Assembly (NCBI GenBank): GCA_032052615.1
Contig: DAMBWF010000008.1
Coordinates: forward strand, 1-64,000
Source: Pseudomonas_T sp032052615
GTDB lineage: Bacteria > Pseudomonadota > Gammaproteobacteria > Pseudomonadales > Pseudomonadaceae
Length of the DNA: 64,000 nt
Direction: 5' to 3'
In this document: one piece after another, positions 17,564 to 26,232 of the stretch
Position numbering within the stretch: the first letter of the stretch is position 1
Layout of the letters: the number at the start of each line of letters is the position of its first letter
The notes under the pieces: model-generated
Seen by the model: only the letters and a program-made list of their open reading frames with translations
Told to the model about the DNA's origin: nothing
The model's database searches: none
Program-made: the position numbers and the translations under genes

Positions 17564-18350
17564 GGCTTCGGGCGGGGGCGGCGTTCGAAGGCCCCACTGT
17601 AAGGAGGCGTCCGACCCTCCGTCAAACAGGCCGGACGGCCTGGAAGCGGCTCGTCGGGCGCTACGCCTCGTGGCGGCGATGGCGGTCATGAGGGCCGTCA
17701 TCCGAACGACTCGCGGATCACCGACGGCGGGACGAGTCGATTTCGACGATCGCCGCGGTCCACCGCCAACCGCACGGCTTCCGCCAGTCGCCACGCGTGG
17801 GTTGGCGCCCCCCCAAGGCGCCCTTTTCCGCCTTGGTTTCCTTCGCCGGCTACGACCCGGGCCGCGTCGCGAGGCGCCTCGTCGAATCGATGGCCTGCAG
17901 GCGCCGTTGAGCCGTCCCACCTCTGGCGCATCGACTTCACGATCCGTCTTGGTCGCCTGGTCGGCGACATGTTCGACACCCCTGCACACGAAGCGACAGG
18001 AGGAACTACCAGGGAATGGCACGACCGCATCCCGCATGTGCCCCGGCAGGTGCCGCCATCAGCTTGCGCCAATGGCCGGAGCGGAACGGCAGGAGGACGG
18101 ACGCGACCTGCGAGCGCCCGCTCGGTCTCCATGGCGCCCGAACATGATCATTTCCTCAACACGCTGACCGCCGAGGGCTTGCATGCCTTGGCGACACCAT
18201 ACAGGCCGGTATGACGGAGGGGGGACAAGCGATACGTCGCACCGGGATATCGGCCGGTTGGAACCCATGTCTCGGATCGAGCCCTTGACCCATCGAGTGC
18301 GAAATAGCCGGGCCGCCGGATAACGACCGAGAAGAAGCAGAGAATCAGCA
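17564..18350. other. gene-poor interval without a supported gene
   Basis: Several long frames cross this stretch on both strands, but none has a recognisable domain, a good start or consistent codon usage. Together with the broken cytochrome gene that follows, this looks like decayed coding DNA. The LysE promoter must lie at its left end. Confidence 0.5.
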
Positions 18351-18735
18351 TGCGGGTGGGCAGACACTTTTACCGTTGGTGGCCATCGCATCGTGCATCG
18401 TCCCGTTTCCGGTGCCCATGGCGGCAACGGGGAAAGCTGTTCATGGAGAGGTGCGCCATGTGCCATGGCGCGGACGCGAAAGGCACGGGCCCGCTCGCCC
18501 GGAAAAGCCCCCCCTGATCTGACGATGCCTCCTTCAAGAAGCGCCTGGCGGAATATCCGGGCGTGATCGTGTCGTTCGTCATCCTGCGCCTCAACGGCGA
18601 TCTAATTCCCAGGACACCGCGAGAAACGGCTATCGGCTACCGCCGCATGCGTGGAGCGTCAAGGATTTCCAGGATCTGAACGCGTATAGGGTGGACATGA
18701 TCACCAAGTCGAAGGGAACAGAGCTGCAGAAGCCA
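18351..18735 (+). pseudogene. degraded c-type cytochrome gene
   Basis: Pieces of a small cytochrome c lie in order but in different frames. A signal-peptide-like run (TLLPLVAIASC) is followed, after a frame change, by GKLFMERCAMCHGADAKGTG, which contains the heme site CAMCH, and then a stop near 18514. After further frame changes come FKKRLAEYPGVIVSFVILR and then RLPPHAWSVKDFQDLNAY, which looks like a cytochrome C-terminal helix. The methionine expected just before PPHAW is read as Leu. At least three frame disruptions make a functional product unlikely. Sequencing error cannot be excluded for any single one. Confidence 0.7.
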
Positions 18736-18849
18736 GCACCGTGCTCATTCCCTGGGCACCGGCTCGTCCACCGTCTCCCCGTGCGTTCTCGGCCGGACGC
18801 GCGAACGGGATGCCGCCGGGCCCCGGCACCTTCGCGGCCGGGCCCGTTG

Positions 18850-20613
18850 TCATTTATCGAATTCCATCCCCTGAGCCAGCCATAGGCGGTGGAACAGCCC
18901 GTCGTGCTTGCGCAGCGCCTCGGGGGCACCGTCTTCCACCACCCGGCCGGCATCCAGGACGATGATCCGGTCGAAGTGGGCCACGGTGGACAGGCGGTGC
19001 GCCACGGCGAGGACGGTGCGACCGCGCATGAGGTCCTTCAGGGCCATCTGAATCTTGGCCTCGGATTCGGAGTCCAGGGCCGAGGTCGCTTCGTCGAGGA
19101 TCAGGATCGGGGCGTTCTTCAGGAACGCCCGGGCCAAGCCCAGGCGCTGGCGCTGGCCGCCGGACAGCATCACGCCGCGCTCGCCCACCACGGTGTCGTA
19201 GCCCCGGGGCAGGGCGCGGATGAATTCGTCGCAGTAGGCCTGGCGGGCGGCGGCGACGATCTGTTCCTCGGTGGCGCCAGGCTGGCCGTAGGCGATGTTC
19301 TCGTAGATGCTGCGGTTGAACAGGGCGGGTTCCTGGGGCACCACGGCGATCTGCTTGCGCAGGCTGTCCTGGCTGACCGAGCGGATGTCACGGTCGTCGA
19401 TCAGGATCACCCCGCTGCGCACGTCGTCCAGCCGTTGCATCAGGTTGACCAGGGTGGACTTGCCCGCGCCGGAGGGGCCGACGATGCCCACCGACTGGCC
19501 CGCCGGGATGTCGAGGAAGAAGTGCTCGAAGACGCCCCGACCGTCGGCGTGGCTGTAGCTGACATCGATGAAGCGAATGTTGCCCCGGGTCGGCGCAAGC
19601 TCGTCCTGGGCGTCGCTCAGGCCATGGGGCTGGACGATGATCCGCAGGGTCTCGGCGATCACCCCCAGTTGCTGGGTGGTGTCCACCAGCGCCAGGGCGA
19701 GGTCCCGGGAGCCGTGCAGGATGCGGAAGGTCAGGGCGCTGACCATCACCACGTCGCCGGGGGTCACCCGCCCGTCGAGCCATTGCAGGATGGCCCAGCC
19801 CAGCATGCCGCCGGCCATGATGGACAGGCAGAAGTCGTGCACCACCCGGGCCTTCTCCAGGTAGATCCAGCTCCGCCGCTGGGCGCTGGCCTCGACGCCG
19901 ATGGCCTGCTCCAGCCGCAGCCGTTCCCGGTCGCGGGCGGAGAACGCCTTGATGGTCCAGACGTTGGAAACCAGGTCGACGATCTCGCCACCCACCCGGG
20001 CGGCCTGGGAGGCGAACGCGACGTGTTTGTTGCGACCGCGCACGCCCATCAGGGTGATCAGCGAGGCCACCGCGACGACGAAGGCGATCAGCGCCAGGGC
20101 CATGGGCAACTGTACGGTGCAGAGGACGATCACCGCTCCCACGAAGTCGACGCAGGGCGGCATGATCTTCCAGGCCAGCCCGCCGTAGATCGACCCGGCC
20201 GCCGCCCCGGCCGAGGAAATGCGATTGGCCAGCGAGCCGGCGAAGTGCTGGGAGAAATACCGCATCGGGTGGCCGGTGAGGTAGTTGAACAGGTCGATCC
20301 GCAGGTCCGCGCAACTGGCCACCACGGTGCGGCAGCCCAGCCAGCCGCCGGCCCGCCAGAACACGTTCTCCACCACGATGAGGGTGATGAACAGGGTGAA
20401 CGGCAGCCAGACGTGGCCGGCCTGCTTGTCGCCCTTGGCCATGGCGTCCACCAGCAGTTTCATCCCGTACTGCACCGCGACCGCGCAACCGGCGGCCCCG
20501 ATGATCAGGAACAGCATGGTCGAGAAGTGCCAGGGCCGGAGCCTCACGTAGCGCCAGAGGAACGCGAGGGCGGTATTCGGCAGGTCGGGGATCGGGGACT
20601 GCTCAGTCTTCAT
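18850..20613 (-). CDS. ABC exporter, fused permease and ATPase (NdvA/MsbA-like)
   Basis: The 587-residue half-transporter has an N-terminal six-helix membrane domain (about residues 30-320) and a C-terminal ATPase. Walker A is GPSGAGKST, Walker B is LILDEATSALD, the signature is LSGGQRQR and the H-loop is AHRLST. It would dimerise and export a lipid-linked or oligosaccharide substrate. It begins eight bases after the stop of the glycoside hydrolase gene and is the last gene of a four-gene operon with glf and a glycosyltransferase. The cargo is therefore probably a galactose-containing glycan or glycolipid. Confidence 0.88.
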   Translation of the reverse strand: MKTEQSPIPDLPNTALAFLWRYVRLRPWHFSTMLFLIIGAAGCAVAVQYGMKLLVDAMAKGDKQAGHVWLPFTLFITLIVVENVFWRAGGWLGCRTVVASCADLRIDLFNYLTGHPMRYFSQHFAGSLANRISSAGAAAGSIYGGLAWKIMPPCVDFVGAVIVLCTVQLPMALALIAFVVAVASLITLMGVRGRNKHVAFASQAARVGGEIVDLVSNVWTIKAFSARDRERLRLEQAIGVEASAQRRSWIYLEKARVVHDFCLSIMAGGMLGWAILQWLDGRVTPGDVVMVSALTFRILHGSRDLALALVDTTQQLGVIAETLRIIVQPHGLSDAQDELAPTRGNIRFIDVSYSHADGRGVFEHFFLDIPAGQSVGIVGPSGAGKSTLVNLMQRLDDVRSGVILIDDRDIRSVSQDSLRKQIAVVPQEPALFNRSIYENIAYGQPGATEEQIVAAARQAYCDEFIRALPRGYDTVVGERGVMLSGGQRQRLGLARAFLKNAPILILDEATSALDSESEAKIQMALKDLMRGRTVLAVAHRLSTVAHFDRIIVLDAGRVVEDGAPEALRKHDGLFHRLWLAQGMEFDK

Positions 20614-20621
20614 CGGCGAGC

Positions 20622-21764
20622 CTAGGCGGATACCTCGTCAGCGAGTTGGGACGGCGCGCCGAAGCGCGCCCTGAATTTGTTCAGTTCGGCTTCCAGGGGG
20701 TGATGGCAGGAGCGCCTGCCCTCCCCGTCGGCATAGCCGAACAGGCCAGTCGGGCAATAGCGCTCGTTGTCCCAGCCGGGGTAGTCGAGGAAGGGGTACC
20801 AGCACAGGCCCTCCACCGGCAGGCCCCGGTCGAGGGCCTGGGCCACCTGGTCGGCGACATAGCGCAGCCAGGGCACCCGCTGGTCGCCCTCGGCGCCGGT
20901 CTCGGAGATCAGGATCGGCCGCCGGTAGCGGTGGTGGACTTCGCTCAGCATGCCCACCAAGGGCCGGTAGCGGGGGTCGTCCTGGCCGACCGTGGCGCCG
21001 TTGAAATACCACTGGTTGTGGGGATAGAAGTTGACGCCGAGGATATCCAGGTAGTCCTCGCGCCCGCCGAGCCCCGGCCAGCTTCGTCCCGTCAGCAGGT
21101 CCCAGGCCTCGAACTGCGCCTGGCGATAGCCCTCGGCCCCGTCGATGTCCTCGCGGCGGGGGGAGGCGGACACGACATTGATCAAGGGATCGCACTGGAC
21201 GAAGCGGGCCCTGGGAGTTACCTCGCGAATGGCCTCGATGGCCGCGATGCTGGCCCGCACCAGTTGATGCTTCAATTCCTGGCCCCGGCCCCGGTCGCCG
21301 GGATTGAAGTAGGCCACCTCGCCCCCCGCCCAGCTCCAGAAGGAGATTTCGTTGATGGGCGAGAAGAAGGGGGTCTCCAGCCCCTCTTCCCGCATCACCC
21401 GGGCGACCGCCCCGGCGAAGTGGGCGAAGCGCTCCACGAAGGCCGGGCGCCAGATATCCAGGCCCTCGGGGTAGCCGTAGTGGCAGAGGTCCCAGATCAC
21501 CTGGATGCCATGGGCGCGGGCGGCCCGCAGCATCGGCAGGAAGCCGCTCCAATCGTAATGGCCCGGCCGGGCATCGATCAGGTGCCAGCGCAACCCGTCC
21601 CGGGCACAGCGGATGCCCAGGGCGCGGAGCTGCCGGTAGTCCTCGGCGGCCCAGCGATCGTGGCCGGTGGCTGCCAGCAGGTCCAGGCGGCAACCGTCGG
21701 CCCGGCGCTGGGTCGAGCACTCGTAACCGGCCAGCAGGAAGCTGTCGAAGACCCGCTCGCGCAC
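20622..21764 (-). CDS. clan A glycoside hydrolase-like protein (GH1-type beta-glycosidase relative)
   Basis: The 380-residue TIM-barrel protein has a probable acid/base Glu in FFSPINEISFW (about residue 140) and a probable nucleophile Glu in ILISETGAEG (about 288), both at clan A positions. No signal peptide is present, so it acts in the cytoplasm. The start is GTG overlapping the glf stop by one base (TAGTG), which couples the two genes. A cytosolic glycosidase inside a synthesis and export operon is unusual. It might trim or transglycosylate the product rather than degrade food sugars. Confidence 0.75.
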   Translation of the reverse strand: MRERVFDSFLLAGYECSTQRRADGCRLDLLAATGHDRWAAEDYRQLRALGIRCARDGLRWHLIDARPGHYDWSGFLPMLRAARAHGIQVIWDLCHYGYPEGLDIWRPAFVERFAHFAGAVARVMREEGLETPFFSPINEISFWSWAGGEVAYFNPGDRGRGQELKHQLVRASIAAIEAIREVTPRARFVQCDPLINVVSASPRREDIDGAEGYRQAQFEAWDLLTGRSWPGLGGREDYLDILGVNFYPHNQWYFNGATVGQDDPRYRPLVGMLSEVHHRYRRPILISETGAEGDQRVPWLRYVADQVAQALDRGLPVEGLCWYPFLDYPGWDNERYCPTGLFGYADGEGRRSCHHPLEAELNKFRARFGAPSQLADEVSA

Positions 21765-22996
21765 TACGGGGTCCCCACGGCGGCCGACCCGGGCCGGGCC
21801 TCGCGGCCGGACATGGGCGCCTGGGACTCGGCGTCGACGCCCTGAGCCTCGGCGAGGCGCTGGTACAGGGCGAGCGCCTGACCCACCACTTGGTCCATGT
21901 TGTAGTACTTGTAGGTCCCCAGCCGCCCCAGGAAGGTGACGTTGGGGGTCTCGTCGGCCAGGGCCTTGTAGCGCTTGTACAGCTCGGCGTTCTCCGGCCG
22001 GGGCACCGGGTAGTAGGGGTCGCCCTCGGCGCAGGGGAATTCATAGCTGATGCTGGTGTGGGCGTGTTCCTGGCCGGTCAGGTGCTTGTACTCGGTGATC
22101 CGCGTGTAGGGCACGTCCTGGCTCGGGTAATTGACCACCGCGACCGGCTGAAAGCGCGCCTGCTCGTGGGTCTCGTGCTGGAAGCGCAGCGAGCGGTACG
22201 GCAGCCGGCCGAAGCAGTGGTCGAAGTATTCGTCGATGGGCCCGCAGTAGATGAGGTGCCGGTAGTTCACCCGCTCGCGCACGTCCTTGAAGTCCGTGGA
22301 CAGCAGCAGGTCGATGCGCGGGTGGTCCAGCATCCGCTCGAACATCCGGGTATAGCCGTGCAGCGGCATCATCTGGAAGGTGTCGGTGAAGTAGCGGTCG
22401 TCCTCGTTGGTGCGGGTCGGCACCCGCGAGGTGACCGACTTATCCAGCTCCGAGGGGTCCAGCCCCCATTGCTTGCGGGTGTAGCCCCGGAAAAACGTCT
22501 CGTACAGTTCCCGGCCGATCTGGTTGATCACCACGTCCTCCGACGTCCGGATCGGCTCGACGGGCTCGGCCCGCTCGGCCAGGAAGACCTTGGCCTGCTC
22601 CTCGTCCATGGCGTGCCCGTACAAGGTGTTCAGGGTCGTCAGGTTGATCGGGATCGGCACCAGGTGCTCGTCCACGCGGGCCAGCACCCGATGTTCGTAG
22701 GGGCGCCACTCGGTGAATCGCGACAGGTAGTCGACGATGCGCTGGGCGTTGGTGTGGAAGATGTGCGGCCCGTAGCGGTGGACCATTACCCCCGCGGCGT
22801 CCTCGTGGTCGTAGGCGTTGCCGCCGATGTGCTCGCGGCGGTCGATCAGCAGCACGTTCCGCCCCAGCCCCTCGGCCAGGCGCTCGGCGAGCACGCTGCC
22901 GGCGAAACCGGCGCCGACGATCAGGTAGTCGTAGGCGCCGGTTTCCGCGCACTGGGAGGGCCCCTGGCGGGCCGCGTCGAGGGTTACCTGAGGCAT
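21764..22996 (-). CDS. glf: UDP-galactopyranose mutase
   Basis: The 410-residue flavoenzyme converts UDP-galactopyranose to UDP-galactofuranose. The FAD fold begins YDYLIVGAGFAGSVLAERL, followed by IGGNAYD, HRYGPHIFHT, and RGYTRKQWGLDP in the active-site region. The N-terminus has about 20 extra residues and the C-terminus a short Ala/Gly-rich extension. Its start overlaps the stop of the upstream glycosyltransferase by 13 bases. With galE divergently transcribed nearby, the cluster can make UDP-Galf from UDP-glucose. Confidence 0.94.
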   Translation of the reverse strand: MPQVTLDAARQGPSQCAETGAYDYLIVGAGFAGSVLAERLAEGLGRNVLLIDRREHIGGNAYDHEDAAGVMVHRYGPHIFHTNAQRIVDYLSRFTEWRPYEHRVLARVDEHLVPIPINLTTLNTLYGHAMDEEQAKVFLAERAEPVEPIRTSEDVVINQIGRELYETFFRGYTRKQWGLDPSELDKSVTSRVPTRTNEDDRYFTDTFQMMPLHGYTRMFERMLDHPRIDLLLSTDFKDVRERVNYRHLIYCGPIDEYFDHCFGRLPYRSLRFQHETHEQARFQPVAVVNYPSQDVPYTRITEYKHLTGQEHAHTSISYEFPCAEGDPYYPVPRPENAELYKRYKALADETPNVTFLGRLGTYKYYNMDQVVGQALALYQRLAEAQGVDAESQAPMSGREARPGSAAVGTP

Positions 22997-24156
22997 TCGA
23001 TTTGCTCCTTCATGTCCGCGCAGGTCTTGTCCCAGGACATGCCGTCGAGGATGGCATCGGCGCGCATGGCGAACGCCTCGGGGTCTTTTCTCATGTCCAG
23101 CGCCGCCTCGATGCCGGCGATGAACGCCTGGGGCGTGTCGGCGATGGTCACCACGCCGCTGTCGCCGTACCCGCTGATGACGTCGCGGATCGGCGTGGAC
23201 ACCACCGGACGCCCGCCGGCGAGGTACTCAGGGGTCTTGGTGGGGCTGATGAAGCGGGTCGACTCGTTGATCGCGAAGGGCATGAGCGCCACGTCCCAGC
23301 CCGACAAGTAGGCCGGCAGCTCGGTGTAGAGCTTGGCGCCCAGGTAATGGATGTTGGGCAGCCGTGGCAGGCTGTCTGGGTCGATCTTCACCACCGGCCC
23401 GATCAGCACGAGTTGCCAGTCGGGGCGCCGGGTCGCCACTTCGCGCACCAGGTCGATGTCGAAGCGTTCGTCGATGACGCCGAAGAAGCCCAGGCGGGGA
23501 TGGGCAATGGACGCCTGGTCCTCGGGCTCGGGCAGGGCCCGCCGGGCCGCCGCGAAGTGGGCGATGTCGACGCTGCTGGGGAACGGATGGGCATTGCCGT
23601 GGTGCTGGCGCTTCGCCTCCCACAGGCTGTAGCCACCGGTGAAGACGACGTTGGCGCGGGCCATGAGCTGGCGCTCCATCTCCACCAGCTTCGGCGGGGC
23701 GAACTTGAACGCCGACAGTTCGTCCATGCAGTCGAAGATGGTGACCTGGCCCTTCAGGTGTTCGGTGAAGGCCAGGCTCATCGGGGTGTAGTACCAGAGC
23801 AGCAGGTCGCTCGACGGGCGCTCCGCCAGGTAGCCGTCGAGCAGCTCGCGCTGGGCGGCGGCGATCGCCTCCTCGCTCAGCCCACCCGGCAATTGGGGCA
23901 CCAGCACGGTCACGCCGTCGGCGGGCTGGGAATGCTCCAGCCGCGGCTCGCGGGTGTCGGTGAAGACCGGCTCCTCGAAGAACAGCACATCGTAGTCCCG
24001 GGCGAGCCGCGACAGGACATGCTGGGGCCGTTGGTAGACGAACCCCCAGCGCAGGTGGGACAGGCACAGCAGGGTCGGCCGCGCGGTGGCCGTCGCCGCC
24101 GAGTCCTCGCTCCGCTCGACGGGACGGGTCTGATCGGGCTGCTCTACAACATTCAT
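22984..24156 (-). CDS. GT-B fold glycosyltransferase (GT4-like)
   Basis: The 390-residue predicted glycosyltransferase begins its first Rossmann domain with PTLLCLSHLRWGFVYQRPQH. The C-terminal nucleotide-sugar domain starts near HPRLGFFGVIDERFD and contains ISPTKTPEYLAGGRPVVSTP, the usual glutamate-containing donor-binding motif. It is similar in outline to TuaH-type enzymes. It is first in the operon with glf, the glycosidase and the ABC exporter, so it may transfer a galactofuranose or glucose unit. The acceptor is unknown. Confidence 0.85.
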   Translation of the reverse strand: MNVVEQPDQTRPVERSEDSAATATARPTLLCLSHLRWGFVYQRPQHVLSRLARDYDVLFFEEPVFTDTREPRLEHSQPADGVTVLVPQLPGGLSEEAIAAAQRELLDGYLAERPSSDLLLWYYTPMSLAFTEHLKGQVTIFDCMDELSAFKFAPPKLVEMERQLMARANVVFTGGYSLWEAKRQHHGNAHPFPSSVDIAHFAAARRALPEPEDQASIAHPRLGFFGVIDERFDIDLVREVATRRPDWQLVLIGPVVKIDPDSLPRLPNIHYLGAKLYTELPAYLSGWDVALMPFAINESTRFISPTKTPEYLAGGRPVVSTPIRDVISGYGDSGVVTIADTPQAFIAGIEAALDMRKDPEAFAMRADAILDGMSWDKTCADMKEQIECLR

Positions 24157-24466
24157 CGGGAATTCCTTTATGGACGCTCGAGAAGGGGCTGTCGCCGCCT
24201 CGCCGGGTCAATGGTTGTCGTGACGCGCGGCCCGACATGACGTCTGCGCGCTCGTGAAAATTGGAGAAGCCGCTCCCCCCACCGTTCCCCCTCCGTTCGG
24301 GCCAACCGATGAAATGCGCCGACCGGTCGCCGGTTGCCTTGAACTCCTCCGCCGCCCCTGCCCTCCACTCTCAATCGCAGTCCCATCCGGCCCCCGCTGG
24401 CCGGGACCGGCAACAACCGGCTGCCCCCAGGGCCGCTGTCATGGCCAAGAAGAGAGGGGAATACCG
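24157..24466. other. divergent promoter region between the glycosyltransferase operon and galE
   Basis: This 310-base interval must hold the start signals for both directions. I see no clear -35/-10 pair. A short frame ending MAKKRGEYR overlaps the galE start as ATGA, but it lacks a credible start or ribosome binding site. Confidence 0.5.
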
Positions 24467-25510
24467 ATGATTCTGGTGACCGGGGGTACGGGGTACATAG
24501 GCGCTCACGTCGTCGTGGAGTTGATGAAGCGGGGAGACGAGGTGCTGATCCTGGACAACCTGTGCAACAGCTCCCGGTCGGCCCTGGAACGCATCGCCAG
24601 CCTAGCCGGTCGCCGGCCCGGCTTCGTCCTGGCGGACGTCCGCCACCGGGGCGCGCTGGATTTGGTATTCGCCAAGCACCCCATCGAGGCCGTCATCCAC
24701 TGCGCCGGCCTCAAAGCCGTGGGCGAAAGCGTGCGCGAGCCGCTGCGCTACTTCGATACCAACGTCGGCGGCAGCCTCGCCCTGTGCCAGGCCATGGCCG
24801 ACGCCGGGGTCTTCACGCTGGTCTTCAGTTCCTCGGCCACCGTCTATGGCGACCGCGACCGGATGCCCATCGCCGAGACCTGCCCGACCGGCCAGCCCTC
24901 CAACCCCTACGGCCAGTCGAAGCTGATGGCCGAGAACGTGATGAAGAGCCTGGCGGCCTCGGACCCGCGCTGGTCGGTGGGGCTGCTGCGCTATTTCAAT
25001 CCCATCGGCGCCCACGAGTCCGGCCAACTGGGCGAAGCGCCGCCGCGCACGCCCAATAACCTGCTGCCCTACCTGTTGCAGGTGGCCACGCGGGAACGCC
25101 CGGCCCTGCGGGTCTATGGCTCCGACTACGAGACCCCGGACGGCACCGGGGTCCGCGACTACGTCCACGTGACGGACCTAGCCGAGGGCCACCTGCGCGC
25201 CCTGGATTTCCTGCGCCACGCTCAAGGCGCCCAGGTGTGGAACCTGGGCACCGGGCGCGGCTATTCGGTGCTGGAGGTGGTCAAGGCTTTCGAGCGGGTG
25301 ACGGGCGTGCACATCCCGCTGGTCTTCGAACCGCGCCGTCCGGGCGACGTGGCGCGCTGCTGGGCCGACCCGGCCAAGGCGGAGCGAGAGCTCGACTGGC
25401 GGGCCCGCCATTCCCTCGACCGCATGCTGGCGGACGCCTGGCGCTGGCAATGCTTCAGCGCCCAGGAACGGGCGCGTCGAGAGGAAGAAGCGAACGCGGC
25501 CATGAATTGA
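24467..25510 (+). CDS. galE: UDP-glucose 4-epimerase
   Basis: The 347-residue NAD-dependent SDR enzyme interconverts UDP-glucose and UDP-galactose. The NAD-binding motif TGGTGYIGAH is at the N-terminus. The catalytic Ser-rich strand is FSSSATVYG, the Tyr-Lys pair is in PYGQSK, and RYFNPIGAHESG and GTGVRDYVHV follow. ATG 24467 is preceded by AGAGAGGGGA. It is divergent from the glf operon and supplies its substrate. Confidence 0.95.
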   Translation: MILVTGGTGYIGAHVVVELMKRGDEVLILDNLCNSSRSALERIASLAGRRPGFVLADVRHRGALDLVFAKHPIEAVIHCAGLKAVGESVREPLRYFDTNVGGSLALCQAMADAGVFTLVFSSSATVYGDRDRMPIAETCPTGQPSNPYGQSKLMAENVMKSLAASDPRWSVGLLRYFNPIGAHESGQLGEAPPRTPNNLLPYLLQVATRERPALRVYGSDYETPDGTGVRDYVHVTDLAEGHLRALDFLRHAQGAQVWNLGTGRGYSVLEVVKAFERVTGVHIPLVFEPRRPGDVARCWADPAKAERELDWRARHSLDRMLADAWRWQCFSAQERARREEEANAAMN

Positions 25511-25520
25511 GGGCAACGCC

Positions 25521-25632
25521 GGCCGGGTCTTCTAAGCGAGTCTTCTCGACCGGGTCACTCCAACCGGGTCCTTCCTGACCAGGTCTTCCCGACCAAGTCT
25601 GCCCAACCGGGTCTTCCCGACCGGCTTCACCC
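25521..25632. repeat. 14-bp imperfect tandem repeat, about eight copies
   Basis: Consecutive units fit the consensus GACCGGGTCTTCCC. Units start at 25521, 25534, 25548, 25562, 25577, 25591, 25605 and 25619. One unit is 13 and one is 15 bases; the rest are 14. It starts 10 bases after the galE stop. The period is not a multiple of three and there is no plausible reading frame, so this is noncoding. Copy number is likely to vary between strains. Confidence 0.85.
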
Positions 25633-25690
25633 GGCGGCGCGGCTTGCCGGCGAAGCCGGTCGGTGCGCGGGCATTGCGCCGAAGCGGCTC

Positions 25691-25960
25691 TCAGTCCGTC
25701 CCGCCCAGGTCGATGGAAGCCGTATTCACGCAGTCGCGGCGCTGCTCGTCGAGGGCTCGCATCGTGCGCGCGTACACCGAATCCGCCACGTCCTTCAGGG
25801 TCCGCCACTCCTCCGTCCCGATGACATGGCGCCGCTTCAATTCGTCGGCGCGTGCCATCAGGGTGCCGTGGAAATCCTCCGGGAAGTCCAGTCGGTAGGC
25901 ATCGTCTTCCAGCAGCAGATGCCAAGCCTTCAACTCCAGTGCTTTTTCGCTCGTGCTCAT
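25691..25960 (-). CDS. small hypothetical protein (89 aa)
   Basis: The product begins MSTSEKALELKAWHLLLEDD and is strongly charged and mostly helical by composition, with no signal peptide or membrane segment. An RMP/ATP-type or metal motif is not visible. ATG 25960 has a GCGGG stretch upstream. The frame extends to 26098 but the added part is Arg/Ser-rich and looks noncoding. I do not recognise the family. Confidence 0.6.
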   Translation of the reverse strand: MSTSEKALELKAWHLLLEDDAYRLDFPEDFHGTLMARADELKRRHVIGTEEWRTLKDVADSVYARTMRALDEQRRDCVNTASIDLGGTD

Positions 25961-26232
25961 GGGGGCCCGCTGTGTCCAGGTGGAATGCGCCGCCCGCCCC
26001 TCGGGCGGCCGACCGACCTCTGATGATCGACTTCGCGACGGGAGGCGGATTCCCCCGGCTGGACGGACGGCGGAGCGCCCAAGCCCTCGGCGGCCCAAAA
26101 TGCCGGGGCCAGCTTCCGTTCATCCGCACCTCGGAATTCGCCGCCCGCGCCGGCAGTCGTCTAGTAGAGACGAACACTTCGCGATAAGCCCGCCGTCGTT
26201 TAGCGCGAGCCAGGCAGGCAGGACGAACGCCC

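Noticed and set aside
17698..18132. 144-codon minus-strand frame in the gene-poor region
   Set aside because: Composition typical of spurious frames in GC-rich DNA, no recognised motif, and no conserved start signal.
17424..18167. 247-codon plus-strand frame across the end of the LysE gene and the gene-poor region
   Set aside because: Its first part is antisense to the LysE gene and the rest is Arg/Ala/Pro-rich, without a domain or a usable start.
24261..24470. 69-codon frame ending in ATGA overlap with galE
   Set aside because: It would start at TTG with no ribosome binding site and is Pro/Ser-rich. The overlap alone is weak evidence because galE has its own good ribosome binding site.
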